This document shows, piece by piece, positions 12,330 to 25,100 of a stretch of DNA of 64,000 nucleotides (position 1 is its first letter; every line of letters begins with the position of its first letter). The translations under genes were made by a program, and so were the position numbers. The DNA lies in the NCBI GenBank assembly GCA_007449985.2, contig VIIQ02000631.1, positions 1-64,000 of the forward strand. Reading direction: 5' to 3'. Under the pieces are notes generated by a model that saw only the letters and a program-made list of their open reading frames with translations, did not search any database and was not told the DNA's origin. This stretch comes from Desmodesmus armatus (Eukaryota > Chlorophyta > Chlorophyceae > Sphaeropleales > Scenedesmaceae).

Positions 12330-15300
12330 TCAAGCAGCAAAGATCTTGAAGCTCCCCCACGCAGCAGCAATAGAATACAAAGCGCCAGCAGCTCCCAACA
12401 CCCCCAGCACGCCCGTCACCCACACCAGCGCCCAGTTGACACTCCACTCCACACTCCACTTGGCCGGCTGCTTGTAGAGTACCCACATCAGCGGGGGCAG
12501 TAGGAAGGTGGTGGGGGTGATGGCAACTGCACCCACAAGGCCCATGAGGCTCCCAAAGAAGGGGATCAGCAGTTCTACAAGGGTGATCAGCAGTACGTAA
12601 ATGATGCGTAGGCCGAACTGCAGGGGTACTGGGATGTCGTCGCCACCCCTGGCTGTGCGGATACGGTCCTCGTAAAGGCTGTAGATGGGCTGGGTGTACA
12701 CCTGGAAGGACAGCGTGACACAGCGTGGGACAGCAGCAGGCAAAGGCATGTCAGCTGTGAAACGGGTGTCCCTATCTGCCCAATGCTGGTGGCCGTGCAT
12801 GTGAGCGCCTTCTGTGAGTGTTTTTTTGACACCAGGGCTGCATAATACTGCCAGGCTGTTCCATGCATATGTGCATTGACTCTCAGAGTTCAGTCTCAGG
12901 AAGTTCCTGCTGATGCTGCCCAGCCCACAGCTGGCTGCCGGGCACATCTTCAGTGCGTTTCGCATGCAAGGTCTGCCCACCTGGTAAGCTGCTGCCACGT
13001 GTATCACCACCATCATGTTGGCCATCGCCACCACCCAGCTGTGTGGGCCGTGCTGGAAGGCCAGCAGCACGTTGTCACCAACAGCAGTGCCAAACGCCCA
13101 AAAGCCCAGGATGGTGACCCCAAAGTAGCACAGACCTGAGGATGCGACAATGGCAGTGTGCAGCTGCTGTGGTCAGCAAGGATGGGGCCGCAGGATGGTG
13201 CGCGCTGGCAGGCAGGGGTAATGGAAGGATCAGTGAGCGGCTTTGCACATGCCTGGAGGACAAACTGCACCAGCTATGTTTAACACAGCGTACTGGCAAA
13301 CTGTAGTACGCACTTGTTGAAACCATTTTCATCTGTGGAATCCAAGTTACGCACCTGTGATGATGAAGGTGATGTTGACTCCCCGCATCATAGCGGGCAC
13401 GCTGCTGTCTGGGTGCTTCCCGCCAACAGGAATCGTCGCCTGAATCTCCAGCGCGACGTTGTGCCCACCATACGCAAATAAAACTGTCGTCAGCGCGTTG
13501 AAGATGCCCATGACGCGCTCGATGGGTGTGCGCTCCACCGCAGCGGGGTTGTAGTTCACGTCAGGACCGGGCCGTACGGTTGCCGACATGACGATGGCGA
13601 TGGTGCAGTAGGCTGCGGACATGAGTGCGCCAAGTAGACTGATAAGGCGGATGTCGTGCATGCTGGGCAGCTGCAGTAGGGAAAAAACAGAGATGGCAGA
13701 ACAGGAGGCATTGGCTTCTGGGGCATGCTGCAGTGGGGAAGATGACACACACAGTTTGCTGAAGGCACGGCCAACATGAAGTGACAGCACAAGAAAGGCC
13801 GTGCGGAAAAATCTGTGCAAAAACACACCGATGGAGCAGATTGTGTAGCACTCCGAGCGCACGGTGCGCTGCCACAGGTAGCAAACTGTTGCTGAGCATC
13901 AGCATCAGTGCACCAAGACCGAGTACAGTACTGCTGCTTCTGCTTGCAGTACTCACCATGGAGAGCAGCACCTGCAGGCTGCCAAAGATCAAGTAGAAGC
14001 CCCACTTTGGCACTCCAGTGATACCAAGGGGTGACATCAGCTCTGAAAAGGCGTGCAAGCTGTCGCCTCCAACCACTGTGTACGTGATGGCAATGCCGAT
14101 CAGCACAGCCAGCTGGAAGGGCAGCAGGATAGCCTTGCCCCTCTTCTTGCCTGCGCGGATAATGGCGGACGCATACACATGGGCCAGAACGGTGAGCATT
14201 GAGGTGCTCTGAATGTTGAACCCACTGGAGTGTGGTGGACAGCAGCAGACATCCTAATGCAGCCGCTGAGCTAGCTTAGCTGCTGCACCCCCTGTGTGAC
14301 AGTTCAACTTGTTGAGTCAACACTGTTGACGGTTGCTGTCGCGAGCTTTCAGTTCAACTGGTGCCTGTGCCGGCATGTGTGGGGTGTGCATCACTCACCG
14401 AACACATATTCTGCCAGCTGGTCGTATCTGTCGAGCCTCATGATACCCCCAGTCTTGCTGGCCAGGTCAGGAACCTCATGCATGTACACCAGCAGCCGGT
14501 ACGTGTGCCAGCTGTAGGGTGCAGGAAGGCACGGGGGCAGGGCAACATCACATGGCAGCAGGGCTCGGGGACATTTTATCAGCAGAAACATTGTTTCGGC
14601 ACCAGTAGTGGTGCACTGTAAAGCTCACCAAACACACAGTGCTGAAGAACTCAGATCGCGTGACAGAACGTGGACCAGCAAGATGAGCACGGCAGTGCAG
14701 CAAGGCATGTTTGGAGAAAGCGGGCCGCCGGCTAGCACCTTTTTGGCAAAGCGACCCATCATTCATGACACTCTGGTAAACCAATCTGAGAATTCTGTCA
14801 GATTTGCTGCAGAACTGCGTCCAGATTACCAGGCAGTCTGAACATACCTGACCCAGATGGAGAACAGGAGGAAGATGACCCCTCCAGCCCAGCCCAGGTG
14901 TGACAGAGCGGCTGGCAGGCCCAACACGCCGGCACCCACCATTGCAGTGATGCTGTGGTACAGGATGTCCATCCTGCAGCAGCAAAACGATGGATACATT
15001 ATGCAACCATTCAGGTTCAGGGGCAAAGGCTGCTGTGTAGCTCATGCGCAAGCATGTTCTACTTTGCAAGGCTGTCACAGGGTGGGCAAGCATGTGCTGG
15101 TTATACAGTAGATACAAAAGAGTGTTCAGGCAACTTCCAGCTGTACTTGTTGCATTTTCATCTCACCAGTTTGCGTTTCGCTTGATGTTGTCATCCTGCT
15201 GCACTCCAGCTGCTGCTGCTGCGCCCGGCCCAACCTCCATGGTGCCATCTGTGGAAGAGCCCACGCTCACTGACTTGGCGGCAGCGTCTGCATCTCTGTG

Positions 15301-15345
15301 AGCTACCGGGCCGAGCTCAACATCACTGCTGCTTTGAGACACCAT
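12330..15345 (-). CDS. AAAP-family amino acid permease (LHT/AAP-like), 484 aa
   Basis: Proton-coupled amino acid transporter of a cell membrane, inferred from the family. Seven exons: 15345-15167, 14973-14848, 14511-14399, 14150-13957, 13670-13355, 13135-12981, 12701-12330. All introns are GT-AG and the frame closes at 1455 nt. After a hydrophilic N-terminus of about 60 residues, helix 1 begins at MDILYHSITAMVGAGVLGLP, the most conserved AAAP motif. Then follow SHLGWAGGVIFLLFS, FQLAVLIGIAITYTVVGG, LQVLLSMLPSMHDIRLISL, the family hallmark VLFAYGGHNVALEIQATIP, WVVAMANMMVVIHVAAAYQ and the C-terminal FKIFAA. Length and about 10-11 hydrophobic segments match plant LHT proteins. Substrate cannot be told from sequence. 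A diverged paralogue exon lies at 8622-9020 and a duplicated first exon at 15726-15901. Confidence 0.93.
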
Positions 15346-15725
15346 CGGTGGGATGGGCAGGTGAAGGGGACAGATTCAACAGGTACTGGTGAGGGAACTT
15401 GAGTGTGAGCAATGTCGACGTGAAGCATATAGCATCGAGACATTCACCCCTATTTATTGCTCAGGCCTGAAGGCCTTTTGCTGCCCTCGTGCCAAAGTGT
15501 GATATGTTCCAGGTCCCGTCAAGGGAACTTCCGACTTCGATGGGCAAGTCTCACTCTGTCTGATTTACTTCAATAAGGTCACAAAAAGGTCTGCTCGTCA
15601 AGAAACGTTGCTCAAACGTCAGTGGGGGTAGCTGCTGCTGCTGCTGCTGACTGACGTTTGGTGCGTGTGACTGCTTTACAGCCAAATTTATGCACTCAAA
15701 ACAATATAAGTGTATCAAAACTTAC

Positions 15726-15901
15726 CTGATTGCCTGACGCTTCACGGCTGTGCCCTGGTTGGCTTTGGTGGCAGTGATGGTGGTGCCATCCACAGCAGCA
15801 CCTTCTGCGGGTGGGCAAGTGTTGCGCGCACGGTCGCCAGAAACGCCTCTTGTTGTAAGCTCTGCAGTATCAGTGTCTTGGCTATTAGTAGCCGCTGACA
15901 T
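15726..15901 (-). CDS. Probable alternative first exon of the permease
   Basis: Starts with ATG at 15901 (MSAATNSQDT) and ends in AATCAG followed by a consensus GTAAGT donor. It leaves two bases in the split codon, exactly like the first exon at 15345-15167, so it joins exon 2 in frame as ...VKRQAIR then MDILYHS. The two first exons are 176 and 179 nt long and resemble each other (GAAVDGTT against GSSTDGTM; VKR against IKR before the junction). That points to an ancient duplication of exon 1 with its promoter. Two N-termini from two promoters is the simplest reading. The alternative is that one of the two is dead. Confidence 0.55.
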
Positions 15902-16142
15902 CTTGAAGCCTGGTGCTGCCAGTGAAGTGTTTGCCAGTGCTTGCTGAAACTGGAACGCTGTCCAGAGCTTGTTTGGAATATAAGATATAGCGCTTGGAAG
16001 GCGACAGATGCTGCCGCAGGAGGCAAAGTAAGACGCTCGAGATGAAACCAGCACCACTTGACACACTCGCAGAAACCTGTGTCGTCAGGGCGTGCAGTAA
16101 AGCTGGGGATACGGTGTCATCGTTTCGGCTCACACCAAGCAT

Positions 16143-18058
16143 GCATTAGCATAGATATGTAATCTGACGTTAATTGTAAAAAAACCTGTACTGTGTCCGC
16201 TGCTTGTTTTCCTGCTGCCCTTTCGTCTTCCCCATCGTATGGCCTTGGTTTCCCGGTTGGCTCTCACATCTTCTTTTATGCGACAATGAATTTAATACAG
16301 TACTGGCGTGGCTATACTGTGCAACTTGCAGTACAGTCACAAGCAGTACAATGCATGGACCTGTCTCAGGGCGCTGTGGTTTGGGCATACAATGGATTAT
16401 TAGCATGATGCATGCAATGGTGAAGTCCCACACATTTTCGAGACTCTGGTGTTCATGTGCACATACTACTGACTGCAGATTGCGCCATCGTCTCGGCATG
16501 CGTTCATGCAAGCAATAGTCACACTGATGATGGCCAAGTGCCTGCATGCCTTGCGTCTTATGCGACCACAACCTGTTTGTGGCTTGAATGCTGCAATCAG
16601 CACTCTTCATGGCTGGGCCCACTCAGTGAGGGTCACTGAGTCGGACAGATCCCCTCCCCCATGTGAAGCAGCAGCCCCACCAGCTGCAAAACAACATCAC
16701 TTGTATGTTACACGTGTGTCATGACCACATCCTGACACGGCACTACAGAAAGCCCTGCATTGCCAACGCAATGGTTGCAAACTTTGCAAAACTGAACAAC
16801 ACCACTGTTGAGCAGATCCACTTACTTCGTTTGAGCCAAAGGCCCAAATGCGATGGTCAATGTGAGGTCAATCTCAAGCAGAGTGCACACCATTACTTCA
16901 AAAACAAGTGTTGGGACGGCTGCCACCACAACTTGCTAGGCACTACCACATACTACTTAGTATGGCCTCAGGGCCTTGGGAAGCACTGGTCACACATTTC
17001 ATGCTTCTGTACTGTGTGCTCGAGCTCAAGGCTGCCTTGACTGCCGCCAACCTCACACAAGATACGAAGCAACGCTGTACAGACCAAGATGCACAGTCAC
17101 TGCAGTGCCAGCCAGTACTACGGCAGCCAGCCTTGACAGCGCTGCATTGTTTTGGCTGCATGCATAGGCAGACATAGTCCCGGGCCGGGGACTGCAAGTG
17201 TGACAACAATGTCTATCAACGGCCTCTACCATCACAGCCACAACTTCAAGCCTTTGAAAGGCACAACTGCGCTGCACAGATTCCTCAGGACGAACACAGT
17301 ATGCTGCCAGCACCATGCACAGCGGGCCGTCAACAAAACCCTCAGCAGGGCCTGCAGCAGCTGCAGCTTCACAACCGTTGCACAGGCTGTGCATGACTAA
17401 GGCAGATGTGGCTCTTGATACGGCTGCGCCTGTTGATCAACTTTCACATCAGTCCCAGCAGGTACCAGCCCTGGCTAGGGCAGCAGCACACCCTTCAAAA
17501 GGTGAAGAGGCTCTTCATATTCGAGAGTGGCTGGGCGCATCATGCTGAGGGTTTTGACTTGATGGTAGTACCTCAGAGTCCTCGGTGTGTTGGGCTGCAG
17601 GCACACATGCAGTGTCAGGCAGTGTCAGGCAGTGAGGCAGCAGACAGAAGGGAGGCTTGGAGGAGAAATGAAGAAGTTCACAGCAATCAAACCACCTCGA
17701 CAGATCGTCATCCAGAACAGAGCTGCATATCTGCGCCTTGCCTCTGCACTCGGCGAGGTTGAAGGCCGTCTGTTGGTGCAAGCACTAGGTAGCAAGTGCA
17801 TGCAGCTCTGACAAGCAGGGTGTGTCTGACATTCATGCTGCGCTGTTTTGAAGCTGCTGTGCATCTGTGCCCACTGGCAGTGCAACTCGCCAAGGTGGCA
17901 TGCACTGAACTGCTACTGCCAACCAGTGACTCTACAGTCCGCTGGAAGTCCAGACTTCACACTGTGTACTGTACTGAAGGACTTGACTCAAGTGTGCAGC
18001 CGCACCCTAAGAATGCCAAGCGATCGTCCATCCATGCTGCCTCTCCCTGGTGGCCTAC
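16143..18058. other. No supported gene; one possible 3' exon on the minus strand
   Basis: Mostly featureless. One minus-strand stretch, 16683-16607, starts after a TTTTGCAG acceptor and reads GGAAASHGGGDLSDSVTLTE before a TGA stop. It could be the last exon of the gene suggested at 18059-18804, but its phase (two leading bases) does not follow directly from exon 2 of that model, so at least one more exon would be needed. Confidence 0.3.
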
Positions 18059-18804
18059 CTGTGGAATGGCGGGCTGTTCGCCATGTGCCGGAGGTGCTGT
18101 GTCTGTGACAGCCACGTGAGAATCAGGGTTGCTGGGGGCACACTTGTAGCGAGCGTCAATTGGGGTCTGGGTGTTGCCAGTGGCAGCGCCTGCAAGGAGT
18201 CAGCACAGGGTTCATTGAAGTGCCAAATGGATGGTATTGTGCAGTTTATTTACGAGCGCATGCAGCTGCATCGTAATGCAATCTGAACCTGTGCAGTATG
18301 TGTGCAGCTCTCTGGATGGTGTTGCTGGGGCCCCCGCCCTTACGGGGCAATGCAGTGTCCCGCCACTGCAAGTGCAACGGTCTGCATTGGGTGCGACGGT
18401 TGCACCCAATCCAACATGGTTTGGCAGGCATACTGGTGTGACAACTTGGATGCAACTTGGATGCACTTAAGTAGTAAGCTTGCTTGACTCAGGTATGGTG
18501 CAAGCAGTTGTTTGCTGGTCTTCGTGGTACAGCTGTGTTGCTCTGCCCACCAACAATCCTGCTGGCCAACATGCAGAATGATAATTTTCGAGTCGAAGAC
18601 CCAGTGTATGCTGTCCGCCAGGCTTGCAACTGCTGACCAGCACTGGCCCTAGCATGCATCCATGCTGGATGCTGCACTGTATGTGGCTCAATAGGGCTCG
18701 GGATGACCTGCGTGACACTGCATGCAACACCTGCGGTGCTCACCTAGTGGCCTCTGCTCCTGCTCTTGTGCCCTGGTGCCTTGCTGCTGTTGGTTGGCAT
18801 CCAT
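18059..18804 (-). CDS. Possible 5' exons of an unrecognised small gene
   Basis: Two minus-strand segments join in frame. 18804-18744 begins with ATG (MDANQQQQGTRAQEQEQRPL) and ends at a GTGAGC donor with one leftover base. 18189-18059 starts after TCCTTGCAG, supplies the two missing bases, reads GAATGNTQTPIDARYK and onwards, and ends CCACAG before GTAGGC. Consistent phase, an ATG and consensus splice sites favour coding. No family is recognisable, and the 3' part is not resolved. It lies between the FHA gene end and the permease, on the same strand as both. Confidence 0.35.
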
Positions 18805-19170
18805 GCTGAAGCAGATCAAGCAACGTAATATTGTGCAATATAGCTTTGTTGTATAATTGTTGCAAATGTGTTGAATGCTTGCGATTTGAGACTGGGTTTA
18901 CACTGAACGCTCGACGACAGCACTATACCGACCATGGAGACCTGTCGCGAAGCTGATGCATCGGCAAGCGTCATAGGTCAGAAACGCGATGTTGCCATTG
19001 GGGGAGCAACAACAAACATTGAAAACATAAACAAACAGCTGTGATAAATAGTAACGCAGGCGACTGCGCGCCGGGTCGTGCACGCGACAGCAACATCGGC
19101 GACATCGGCCTGGCACCACAGCTGAACAGACAACTTCAGCAACCAATAGCTCAACAAATACAACCCGCCC

Positions 19171-22100
19171 TCAGTCGTCTATGAACTCATAAGGGTCGTG
19201 CTGAGGCTGCTGCTGCTGTGCCTGCATCTGCTGCTTGTTGACATCTATCTCGCTCATCGGCTGCGAGTGTGGCCGCATGACAGGCGACCCGCTGCTGCCT
19301 AGCAAGCTCTTCGCACGTGCTGCTTCTGCTGCGGGAAGCTGCTAGGGTATGTGCGATCACCACCCTGCCACCCCTCACCCTGGACCCCATCATCCCCACC
19401 CTGCTGCTGCTGTTGCTGAGAGCCGCTCAGCTGTGAGTGCTGCTGCGGCCCTTGCTGCACACTGCCCTTGCGGCTGCTTTCATGGTCCTCGCTAGTGACC
19501 CCAAGCTCCTCCCCCTCCTCCTCACCATCATCCTCATTCTCCCCAGACTGTGCTCCATCAGCCGCCCCTGCTACACCACCTGCCTCCCCACCCTCTGCTT
19601 CAATCCCGTCGATAGGATCCTCTGTCCCCTGCACAATCCCCGCTGCCGCCTCCGCTGCTGCATCAGCAGCAGCAGCAAGACCGCCTGCCTCGCCTCCCGC
19701 GGCATGGTGCTGCTGCTGCCTGCATGGTGAGGGTACAGTGCCGCGTTGCTCCTGCTCAAAGTCCTCCTCCTCCCCCTCCTCTTGCTCCGGCTGCGTGTCC
19801 TGCTGGGTCTCTGCCACTTCCTGCGCATCTGCCGCCTGCTGCTGCTGCTGCTGTTGCTGCTGCTGGTCCTCTGCTGCTTCGTGAGGAGAGCCCTGCACAA
19901 TCGCAGCGTCATCCAACCCAGCAGCAGCAGCATCAGCATCAGAAGCACCGCCATCAGCATCTGCACCTGGCACAGCTGCTGCATCCGCCTCCCCATCCTG
20001 CAGGCAGCACCATGCAAGACAGCGACATGCGAGGAGCATGTTACCTGTAGCCCATGTAATCAGTCTGTTCAGACACACTAGTTTACAATATTTGAAATCT
20101 GCTGCGCCAGCAACAGCCGATCGTGCTCTTCTTTCTCTCAAACCATCATGCTGTCATATGATGACATAAGGCCGACTCGGAGTCAACAGCACCACGTGCA
20201 GCCCACTTCAACACACTTGACTCCCTGCAACACCCCTAGGCACCCGCAGCACACCTGCAGGGCCGCACACATCCATTCACTGCATACTTCCCCCTCTTGA
20301 ACATCACCAGCCCCCCCCCCCCCCCCCCGTCCGCCCCCGCTGCAACACCTTCCTCCATTTACGGCACAGTCATCCCTCTTGAGCGTTACTAGCTCATCGT
20401 CCCACCTCCCCCCACTGCCCCAACCACAACTCACAACCCCTACCTGCTCATCCTCCATGTCCGTGGGTCGCACACATCCATTCACTGCATACTTCCCCCT
20501 CTTGAACATCACCCCCCCCCCCCCCCCGTCCGCCCCCGCTGCAACACCTTCCTCCATTTACGGCACAGTCACCCCTCTTGAGCGTTACTAGCTCATCGTC
20601 CCACCTCCCCCCACTGCCCCAACCACAACTCACAACCCCTACCTGCTCATCCTCCATGTCCGTGGGTCGCACACATCCATTCACTGCATACTTCCCCCTC
20701 TTGAACATCACCACCCCCCCCCCCCCCCCCCCCCCCCGCCCCCGCTGCAACACCTTCCTCCATTTACGGCACAGTCACCCCTCTTGAGCGTTACTAGCTC
20801 ATCGTCCCACCTCCCCCCACTGCCCCAACCACAACTCACAACCCCTACCTGCTCATCCTCCATGTCCGTGGGTCGCACACATCCATTCACTGCATACTTC
20901 CCCCTCTTGAACATCACCAGCCCCCCCCCCCCCCCCCGCCCCCCGCTGCAACACCTTCCTCCATTTACGGCACAGTCACCCCTCTTGAGCGTTACTAGCT
21001 CGTCGTCCCACCTCCCCCCACTGCCCCAACCACAACTCACAACCCCTACCTGCTCATCCTCCATGTCCGTGGGTCGCACACATCCATTCACTGCATACTT
21101 CCCCCTCTTGAACATCACCCCCCCCCCCCCCCCGTCCGCCCCCGCTGCAACACCTTCCTCCATTTACGGCACAGTCACCCCTCTTGAGCGTTACTAGCTC
21201 ATCGTCCCACCTCCCCCCACTGCCCCAACCACAACTCACAACCCCTACCTGCTCATCCTCCATGTCCGTGGGTCGCACACATCCATTCACTGCATACTTC
21301 CCCCTCTTGAACATCACCAGCCCCCCCCCCCCCCCCCCCGTCTGCAACACCTTCCACCATGTACGGCACAGTCACCCCTCTTGAGCGTTACTAGCTCATC
21401 GTCCCACCTCCCCCCACTGCCCCAACCACAACTCACAACCCCTACCTGCTCATCCTCCATGTCCGTGGGTCGCACACATCCATTCACTGCATACTTCCCC
21501 CTCTTGAACATCACCAGCCCCCCCCTCCCCCCCCCCCCCCCCCCCGTCCGTCTGCAACACCTTCCACCATGTACGGCACAGTCACCCCTCTTGAGCGTTA
21601 CTAGCTCATTGTCCCACCTCCCCCCACTGCCCCAACCACAACTCACAACCCCTACCTGCTCATCCTCCATGTCCGTGGGTCGCACACATCCATTCACTGC
21701 ATACTTCCCCCTCTTGAACATCACCAGCCCCCCCCCCCCCCCCCCCTCCCCCCCCCCCCCCCCCCCGTCCGTCTGCAACACCTTCCACCATGTACGGCAC
21801 AGTCACCCCTCTTGAGCGTTACTAGCTCATCGTCCCACCTCCCCCCACTGCCCCAACCACAACTCACAACCCCTACCTGCTCATCCTCCATGTCCGTGGG
21901 TCGCACACATCCATTCACTGCATACTTCCCCCTCTTGAACATCACCAGCCCCCCCCCCCCCCCGTCCGCCCCCCCTGCAACACCTTCCTCCATTTACGGC
22001 ACAGTCACCCCTCTTGAGCGTTACTAGCTCATCGTCCCACCTCCCCCCACTGCCCCAACCACAACTCACAACCCCTACCTGCTCATCCTCCATGTCCGTG

Positions 22101-25100
22101 GGTCGCACACATCCATTCACTGCATACTTCCCCCTCTTGAACATCACCACCCCCCCCCCCCCCCCCCGTCCCCCCCGCTGCAACACCTTCCTCCATTTAC
22201 GGCACAGTCACCCCTCTTGAGCGTTACTAGCTCATCGTCCCACCTCCCTCCACTGCCCCAACCACAACTCACAACCCCTACCTGCTCATCCTCCATGTCC
22301 GTGGGTCGCACACATCCATTCACTGCATACTTCCCCCTCTTGAACATCACCAGCCCCCCCCCCCCCCCCCCCCGTCCGCCCCCCCTGCAACACCTTCCTC
22401 CATTTACGGCACAGTCACCCCTCTTGAGCGTTACTAGCTCATCGTCCCACCTCCCCCCACTGCCCCAACCACAACTCACAACCCCTACCTGCTCATCCTC
22501 CATGTCCGTGGGTCGCACACATCCATTCACTGCATACTTCCCCCTCTTGAACATCACCAGCCCCCCCCCCCCCCCCCCCGTCCGCCCCCGCTGCAACACC
22601 TTCCTCCATTTACGGCACAGTCACCCCTCTTGAGCGTTGCTAGCTCATCGTCCCACCTCCCCCCACTGCCCCAACCACAACTCACAACCCCTACCTGCTC
22701 ATCCTCCATGTCCGTGGGTCGCACACATCCATTCACTGCATACTTCCCCCTCTTGAACATCACCAGCCCCCCCCCCCCCCCCCCCCCCCGCCCGTCTGCA
22801 ACACCTTCCACCATGTACGGCACAGTCACCCATCTTGAGCGTTACTAGCTCATCGTCCCACCTCCCCCCACTGCCCCAACCACAACTCACAACCCCTACC
22901 TGCTCATCCTCCATGTCCGTGGGTCGCACACATCCATTCACTGCATACTTCCCCCTCTTGAACATCACCAGCCCCCCCCCCCCCCCCGTCCGCCCCCGCT
23001 GCAACACCTTCCTCCATTTACGGCACAGTCACCCCTCTTGAGCGTTACTAGCTCATCGTCCCACCTCCCCCCACTGCCCCAACCACAACTCACAACCCCT
23101 ACCTGCTCATCCTCCATGTCCGTGGGTCGCACACATCCATTCACTGCATACTTCCCCCTCTTGAACATCACCAGCCCCCCCCCCCTCCCCCCCCCCCCCC
23201 CTCCGTCTGCAACACCTTCCACCATGTACGGCACAGTCACCCCTCTTGAGCGTTACTAGCTCATCGTCCCACCTCCCCCTCTGCCCTAACCAAAACTCAA
23301 ACCCCTACCTGCTCATCCTCCATGTCCTCATCACCAGCCTCCCCCTCAATCCTGTCATCCAGGGCCTCCTGCAACCTTTCACAACTTAAACAACACCAGC
23401 TCTTTGCCCCTATCTCGCCCCATGGTGCACCCAGTCCTCACCTGTTCACCCCCGTCCTCCATGTCCTCATCGCCACCCTCCTCCTCGATCCTGTCCCCCA
23501 GGGCTTCCTGCAGCCGAGCCTCCAGCTGCTGCTGCATCGCCGCAGGGCCCATGCCAAACGCACTGCCATCCAACAGCTGCGTGTCAGCACAGAACTGCCG
23601 CCCATCGCTGCCACCCGCAGCCGCCGTCGCTGCCGCCATTGCTGCCGCTGTTGCTGGCGTAGTGGTAGGTGCTGCTGACCCCCAGGCTGGGCCTGCCGCT
23701 GCCGCCACTGCTGAAATTGATGCAGTTGCCGGCGTGGGGGCAGGTGCTGCCGACCCTGGGCCCAGTGGGGTGCCTACAAAGGCTGGTGTGGGGCCGGTGG
23801 CTGCCAGAGTGGGGATCACAGGGAAGGCTATGGTGGCTTGGAAAGCGTCCTGGGTCTGACCGGCCAGGTCGGCTCCCTCTGTGCCGAAAGGCTGTAGGGT
23901 GCCTGGCATGGTGGCGGCAGCGGTGCCTGCACCTGGACAGGACAACGCATGATACACCCAGCAGAACGCAACAGCAAATCCAATAGGTCAAGAGTAGGCT
24001 CCAGGTTTGAAGGGCAGCGTGAGGGCCGCTGCGCTGACGCGCAAATATGTGTGCAGGTTTGCAATCGCAGCATGTCTGGTCTGGCCAGCCAGGTCGGCCC
24101 CCTCTGTGCCGTAAGCCTGTAGGGTGCCTGGCATGGTGGCGACGGCGACGCTTGCACCTGCAAAACAAAGGCACGATGCTATTACTGTTACACGGCCTGC
24201 CTGAACAGCCTTTGTCTGAACAACCACTGAAAAAGGCACGATACAGCCAGCAGCAGGGCGCCAGGACCCATTCCCAATGATTCAGGGGTGGCGGCTCCTG
24301 GTTGCAAAGGGCAGTGCCTGAGGGCGGCTGTGCGTGAATTGCAGGTGTGCATGCACCCCATGCTACCCCTGGGCGTGCAGGCACACCATGGGGGCTGCTG
24401 GAAACTCAGATTTGCAGCAGGTCAGGCATGCAACCTGCCCCAGACTGGGTAGCACCACCCTGCTTGACCGCCACACGACTTCAACCCCGCCCACTGTGGT
24501 GACACCCGCTCCACGGCGCTTGCCTGTTCTTGTAGAACTACCATAATCGCTTGTAGAACTACCATGATCGCATGCATGCTACCCCTGTACGCTCTAAAAA
24601 CCCTCACCTGCCGGCTCTGCAGTGCCAGAGGCGCCCTATACCACCCTGTGTCACCCTGACGCTGTCCTGTGCCACCCTATGTCACCCTGCCCCTGTCCTG
24701 TGTTGCCTTATGTTTCCCTTTCCTGTGTCCCCCTGTGTCACACTGTCCTGTGTCACCCTGTCCACCCGATCTCTGTCCTGTGTCCCCATTTGCCACCCTG
24801 TCACTATCCTGTGTCACCCTCACCTGCCAGCCCTGCAGTGCCAGAGGCGTCCTGTGTCACCCGTGTCCCTGTCGTGTGTAGCCCTGTCCTGTCCCGTGTC
24901 ACCCTGTGTCACCATGTCCCTGTCATGTGTCGCCTATGTTTCCCTTTCCTGTGTCCCCCTGTGTCACACTGTCCTGTGTCACCCTGTCCACACGATCTCT
25001 GTCCTTTTGTCACCCTGTGTCACCCAACTGTCATGTCCAGTATCACCCTGACTTGTGTCACCCTCACCTGCAAGCCCTGCAGTGCCAGAGGCATCCTGTG

